A DNA stretch of 64,000 nt from Adiantum capillus-veneris (lineage: Eukaryota > Streptophyta > Polypodiopsida > Polypodiales > Pteridaceae), in assembly GCA_014529385.2 (NCBI GenBank), contig CM043967.1, positions 84,514,278 through 84,578,277 of the forward strand. Reading direction: 5' to 3'. The stretch's first letter is position 1. Each line of letters starts with the position of its first letter. The notes under the pieces were generated by a model. It had not been told where the DNA came from, made no database searches, and was given only the letters and a program-made list of their open reading frames with translations. This document shows positions 59,567 through 64,000 of the stretch, piece after piece. Position numbers and translations under genes: made by a program.

Positions 59567-60061
59567 TTTGTCAAGCTATAGTAAAAATACTAGAAGCGCT
59601 AAAGATCAAAACAACAACATAAGGTGTTATTAAGTAAAACAATAACTAGGCTTTTTAGCTCTCCACTTCTATTGAATTTACTACTAATTATCTTAAACAT
59701 TCCAAAGGAAGAAACATTAAAAATAAACTTACTACAATGCAAAAATAAACGAACAGTTTTCATGATTCTTTTGAATGAGTATCCTTTTTCAACTAGTAAA
59801 GAAATAAGATGGCAAGATTAAACAACAAAAGCAGATTTACTAGAACAAAGACGAGAAAATCTAAATAGTTGAGAGCAAATGACATCGTACTTAGCTAAAA
59901 GAGAAATGTTCGAAGAAATGTGAGGCATACGGATGATTTTTAGATTGGCATATTCTGGTTCAAGGCGCTTATCATAGATATCTACTTCTAATCCCAAGGG
60001 AGTCTGAAAAATCTTAAGGTCTAAAAAGGCACAACAATCACTATTTGTGGTACAGTTAAGT

Positions 60062-61440
60062 TCACAAAACCTCCTTGGGATAAATTCCTCCGCCTACAGA
60101 ACTCGAATTCAAGTACATAAAATCTTGAAAAGAAGAAACGTCGGGGACAAAAAGATCATCTACAAAGCGTCTTACATTGCATAACTTGTGCAAAAATATT
60201 GGGCAAGTGTTAGCGAGGACAAGACGCTCCATAAAATCAAACTCATAAGTAAAAAGATAGAAATTAGCAAGAAAAACAACACAATTGGTGCCCATAGGGA
60301 TACCAATTGTTTGCTTGAAAAGAGAGTCGCCGATGGTTATATATAAATTGTCCAAAAGAAAATCTAACCAAGATATGATGTCAATGTCATCTACAATCCT
60401 GGTGAATCTCTTTCTTCCTTTGTCTACATCTACATTCTTACTTTTCAGCCATAAGAAGTCAAAGGTCAAGGCTCACTTATCTACTAGCAATGCCTTGTAC
60501 CTATCCTTCTCAAGCTTGTATGCAAAAACTTTTGAAATAAGAGACTTGACTCTAAATTTAAGGTCCTCCAAATTTAGCTTCGTGTATAGCGTTGTAAAGT
60601 CAAAAGTTTGGAGACATAAAGGAGAAGCTTTCTCCTTAAGGCTTCTTGAAGAGTTCAAAAACTTTAAAACAAGAATCACATCTATTGAATCATTTAAAAT
60701 CCAACTTGAATCGATAGGTACATCTGCTTCCTTTAGCATATTTTTCCACAATTCACTTACGCTAGGTAAAATGGCTTTGAAACAATAACTAAACCATTTG
60801 GAAACTTCGGTCAAAGAGGTGTTACAAGAAGCAGCTATAAATCTAGGCTTTATAGGGTTCTTGTGGAACTTCCAAACGGTATATAAAAAAGGTAATTTAG
60901 GTTGGCACTTGAAACCAAAAGACTTACAAAAGTCGTGATATTTCAAGATAACCTCTTGCATTGAAAGATCACTATCAATGTAAGTCTGAGAGTTTCCTTC
61001 ACCTAACCAGCATTCTAAATAGAACGTTTTGCACGTAACAACAAAGTTATTAGAGCACTTATCTACATAAGAGATTACAAAATCACGATGAAATTTCCTA
61101 AGAGCATCACGACCAGAAGAAGATAAGCTATTCTTTCCTGAAGAAACGTTCCGAGAGCAAGATGCAAATTTCAAAGAAGCTTTCTTGAGGACTACAGACT
61201 TCCAATGGGTAAAAATACCTTGAACTCCTAAAGACTCCTCAAACTTTACTACGAAACTAGAAATTCCTTTTTCTATGGCTTTGAGAAGGCAAGAGTCGTT
61301 TGAGGAAGGGAGCCTATATTTAGTACCTCTTGAGAAAAGGTCTTTCAAGGAATCCGAAGGAAGGATAGAACAATCGGTAGTAACTACATGACCCAAAGCT
61401 CCATTTACGTAAGAAGAAAAGGCAGTTTTACTACAAGGAC
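60062..61440 (-). pseudogene. Penelope-like RT core, copy B
   Basis: It carries the same motifs as copy A: CPCSK, KFHKNPIKPRFIA, FDFTTLYTKL, IGIPMGTN and RFVDDLF. It has the same in-frame TGA (60473-60475) and the same frame loss near 60062. The thumb region after that is further damaged by a T-to-A change creating TAA near 59821 on the plus strand. Confidence 0.85.
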
Positions 61441-61447
61441 AAACAAT

Positions 61448-61934
61448 GCTTCTTTGGCGGTGATGGTAGTCCCAAGATAGCAATCGCACTGGACCTCCAA
61501 GGTCATCTGATCGTGAAGAGACATCCACTGAGAGATGTCGAGAAACTTCAAGTTATAATCTGCTAGGGTTTCCATGGCAAACATTTTAGGATACCCCACT
61601 CTACAAGAAGCTGCACTCCGAAGGAAGATATCAGAAACCATAAAACTTCGGGCAAAAAAAGTTTCTTGAAAGCTTGCCAAGTCCTTGGAAGTGTGCGGCT
61701 TGGTAGCTATAGACATCAACATCTGCATGGCACTGCTTCTAAGAAAAACAGTGACTTGAAACAAATCTCGATCCTTCTCTTGCAAGTAAACTTTATGGCT
61801 TATGCCCTGTAAGACATGAGCAGTGAAGACGGAAGCGCGCCCGATGTGCGATGAAGTAAGGGTGGGAGTGGCTAATAAGTCCGGGTTGGAGGGCGAAAGA
61901 TACCTCAAATAAACTTCCAATAGCTGTGTCTGCT
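61448..61934 (-). pseudogene. Retrotransposon gag remnant, truncated by Penelope-like copy B
   Basis: An open frame with a gag-like pattern: LFQVTVFLRSSAMQ, then KDLASFQETFFARSF, then ETLADYNLKFLDISQWMSLH and DQMTLEVQCDCYLG. It runs without a stop into copy B, so the Penelope-like element probably landed here. It is not the same as the gag-like protein at 46.6-47.4 kb. Confidence 0.55.
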
Positions 61935-63157
61935 TGTTAGGTACAGCGGAATGAATGTTTGAAGTTTGCTCAAGACGAGTGCTCCGAACTGTGCTCAAGG
62001 TTCCTTTTGTTCTTATGGAAGGGAGAGCCTTCCGTTCTTAATGAGAGAGTGCAATGATCACAAACAAAGTGAATGGACACTGTGCGTGAAAGTGTATAAG
62101 ACTGAGAGATAGAGAGAGAAGAGAAATACGACACCAGAGACGACGTATAACCCTCCTCCAAAGGCTGCACTCTCTATGGCGAGAGCGGTTAATTTATGAT
62201 TGCACAAATCTCTACAATGCTTGGACTTGCCGAAGATGTCGATGACGGAACGGGCTGAAATCTGAAAACGCTAAGGGCTGAAATCTGCAAATCTTCTATC
62301 TGCTGAATTTTGACTCTATGTCGGTGACGATGTCGATGGGGACGATGCGACGGCGACGCGCTGAAAACGTAGATGCTGAAATCTGCGTTTTCCGTGCTGA
62401 ATCTGTAAACCTTGCGGAATCTGACTGTGCGGCGAGGATCTGTTGTGCGGGAAGGTGAGATTTGCGAGGTTCGGGACTTGATCTGCGGTGTCTAAAGGCT
62501 GAAAACTGAAAACGCTGAAGTTTCTTGATGCTCCGTCGCGGTGAATCTGCAAAACGTTGGGTGATGATGTAGATGCAAAAACGCTAGGGCTGAAAGTCTG
62601 CAAATCTGTCGCCGGTTGTTCTGCAAATGCACAACGCTAGGCTGATCTGATGTTCTATTGTCGCCGGAATTTGCAAGTGCAAATCGCTGGCTGATCTGGT
62701 CCAAAAACGCTAGGTGGTTGCTGTGGAGCAAAAAAGCTAGGACTTGGGGTTCTGCTGAGAAGTTGTCTGTTGAGCAATGGTGCTCCTGCTACCTCTTCTG
62801 CCAATTAGTGCTAGTCTAGGTTTGCTTATATACAAACTTACTCAATTTGCCCTACCTACTTTCCAACAAAAGTCACTTAAGAATAATAAGTGAAAAATGT
62901 CAAAAATAGGAAAAATAGGTCAAATACACTGGAAAATTCCCCTGAAGGATTCTGACGGATTTTGATGGGAATGCTTATGATCATGCTGTGTGCAACCAGA
63001 GGATATGCATCTACACTAAGTGCCTGGGCATGCACGGTCTGCGAACAGACTCACAAAAGTGTCAAAACACTTGCTAATCTAGACTGACTGGACTGACTAA
63101 ACCCTTGTCGTATTGTAGCTTGTCCACGGACACATAGGGTTGGATGTGTCACGTACA
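61935..63157 (-). mobile_element. LTR of a second copy of the 45-51 kb element family
   Basis: Minus-strand start TGTACGTGACAC and end CCTAACA; 1223 bp. It aligns with 45059-46275 with moderate divergence. A polypurine tract (AAAAGGAGGGG) precedes it at 63160-63170, so it is a 3' LTR. No clear primer site follows it at 61934. Confidence 0.82.
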
Positions 63158-63883
63158 GCCCCTCCTTTTCAGAGTGAGGTACTGGTACCGAACTGTATGG
63201 TGTCGTGGGAGATCGCCAACAGGGTCTGGAATCGGAAAGGACTCTTCGTCGGCCCACTCTGATGCGTGGGTCAAGCGATACTTGAACTTCATAAAGGTCT
63301 GCAACGCTTGCTTCTTTGGGCCGCGCCGAAAGCGACACAAAGTCCTCTGTGGCTCCTTCAATGCGTCAACTTCATCTAGAGTCATGCTTCTTTCTTCTTC
63401 AAGAATCTCCATGGCTGAAAATTCCTGAAACCATTTCCAACACAAAACCATGAACATACCTATTCCATGCAAAGTGAGTGGAAAAAATCTTGTCGTCCTA
63501 ATAGACTGTGCATGCAATGTAGATGAACAAAGAGACGGAGTGCCAAACCGTTCATCACACACACGCAAACAATGAGATCGAATCTTGTCATTCTGATCTA
63601 AATCAATCAACTGTGGCAAAACACAACGGAAACGCCCATGCTTGATGCTCATACTTTCATGTGCTCTTTCTACAAATGTGTCATGCCAAGGAAGAGACAT
63701 GGAGTGTGACGTCCTTGAATGCATACTTTTCAGCTTTTCATGAACAATCCGCATACATTCGTGCTCATTCATGAGTGAAACGTGCACAACGTACAATATG
63801 TCATGCCTAAGAAAAGGGACCACATAAAGACGCTGACTAAAATACAGGAAACGATCACGAATGAAACACTGTGTGCGTATCAA
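63149..63883 (-). CDS. Intact unidentified ORF before the 3' LTR
   Basis: 244 codons, stop overlapping the first bases of the LTR. The protein has a hydrophobic N-terminal third (FLYFSQRLYVVPFLRHDILY), a His/Met-rich middle (SMSLPWHDTFVERAHESMSI), a short hydrophobic segment (GIGMFMVLCWKWFQEF) and a basic tail (RFRRGPKKQALQTFMKFKYR). The homologous region at 47.44-48.16 kb is frameshifted. The tail resembles a diverged chromodomain in spacing (basic strand, then ASEWADEESF), but I would not assign it. The position (between gag-like sequence and polypurine tract) is where pol's end or an extra ORF would be. Confidence 0.5.
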   Translation of the reverse strand: MIRTQCFIRDRFLYFSQRLYVVPFLRHDILYVVHVSLMNEHECMRIVHEKLKSMHSRTSHSMSLPWHDTFVERAHESMSIKHGRFRCVLPQLIDLDQNDKIRSHCLRVCDERFGTPSLCSSTLHAQSIRTTRFFPLTLHGIGMFMVLCWKWFQEFSAMEILEEERSMTLDEVDALKEPQRTLCRFRRGPKKQALQTFMKFKYRLTHASEWADEESFPIPDPVGDLPRHHTVRYQYLTLKRRGCT

Positions 63884-64000
63884 TCATGCGAACACATAAT
63901 ACTTCCTGTGAGGGTTCTTTGGACCTAGGCTCGAGAGCCAAGATCGGTTCTTCTTGAAGAGGTTCTTGGGACCTACGCTCGAGAGCCAAGATCGATCCTT
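63884..64000 (-). repeat. Upstream coding continuation with direct repeat
   Basis: A block containing GGACCTA(G/C)GCTCGAGAGCCAAG is present twice (about 63920 and 63970). The copy at 47.4 kb has it once, so it was duplicated here. Confidence 0.7.

Larger units (their letters stand above)
58926..61447 (-). mobile_element. Penelope-like element copy B, 5'-truncated
   Basis: Nearly identical to copy A from 54295 to about 56830. It lies upstream of copy A in the same orientation and is cut off near 61440, inside the CxC region (LVVCPCSK-like start), so it lacks the endonuclease and linker. A truncated copy placed head-to-tail before a longer one is the pseudo-LTR arrangement known for Penelope-like elements. 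Confidence 0.88.

Noticed and set aside
55669-60788. 167-codon open frames on the plus strand, repeated in both Penelope-like copies
   Set aside because: They are antisense to the reverse transcriptase and duplicate only because the element is duplicated.

Overview
The window looks like repeat-dominated nuclear DNA from a land plant with a large genome. The evidence is nested LTR retrotransposons with initiator-tRNA-Met primer sites, chromodomain (chromovirus) integrase remnants, a plant-type PPR fragment, an exon resembling plastid-type ribosomal protein S6, and very long (TC/GA)n tracts. A fern or another non-seed vascular plant would fit the Penelope-like element with an N-terminal GIY-YIG domain, but the species cannot be fixed from sequence alone. 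Almost everything recognisable is mobile DNA in several insertion layers. The only host-gene evidence is the S6-like exon at 42.87-43.09 kb and a decayed PPR fragment at 27.4-27.7 kb.

Layout. 0-2.45 kb: 5' end of a minus-strand Ty3/gypsy element (decayed gag, leader, primer site, LTR). 2.5-8.0 kb: microsatellite-linked repeats and a decayed L1-ORF1-like element (copy a), split by a 2.1-kb gag-only copia element with perfect target duplications. 8.04-14.53 kb: a minus-strand chromovirus with both LTRs, lacking gag and protease. 14.5-18.4 kb: a 2.7-kb unidentified block between two 0.3-kb direct repeats. 18.4-26 kb: AT-rich and non-coding, with degenerate ~300-bp repeats, two primer sites (TTGGCGCC type) facing each other, and a leader containing three near-identical perfect or near-perfect palindromes. 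26-31.7 kb: PPR fragment, a second L1-ORF1-like element (copy b), and a pair of related coiled-coil-like remnants. 31.8-34.5 kb: a 2.7-kb inverted-repeat (foldback) structure. 34.5-40.5 kb: tandem repeats, a Tourist-like MITE and an intact tRNA-derived SINE with 16-bp target duplications. 41-43.4 kb: the gene-like interval. 43.9-44.8 kb: L1-ORF1-like copy c.

45.05-51.48 kb is a large LTR element with GAGGA target duplications. Its 3' LTR was later hit by an internally deleted chromovirus and by a hAT-like MITE, and the chromovirus LTR itself carries a second hAT-like MITE. That chromovirus LTR is packed with heat-shock-element-like GAA/TTC repeats upstream of a TATA box, which is one of the two strongest signals here.

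The other strong signal is at 54.3-61.45 kb: two head-to-tail copies of a Penelope-like retroelement in which the GIY-YIG endonuclease lies upstream of the reverse transcriptase, joined by a CxC linker (the Naiad/Chlamys arrangement). Both copies share the same in-frame stop. The right edge (61.9-64 kb, minus strand) is another copy of the 45-51 kb LTR element family, including a longer version of its unidentified 3' ORF.

These elements do not form pathways together. The biology is layered transposition, loss of autonomy (gag-only, ORF1-only and deletion derivatives), and a recurring association of insertions with microsatellites.
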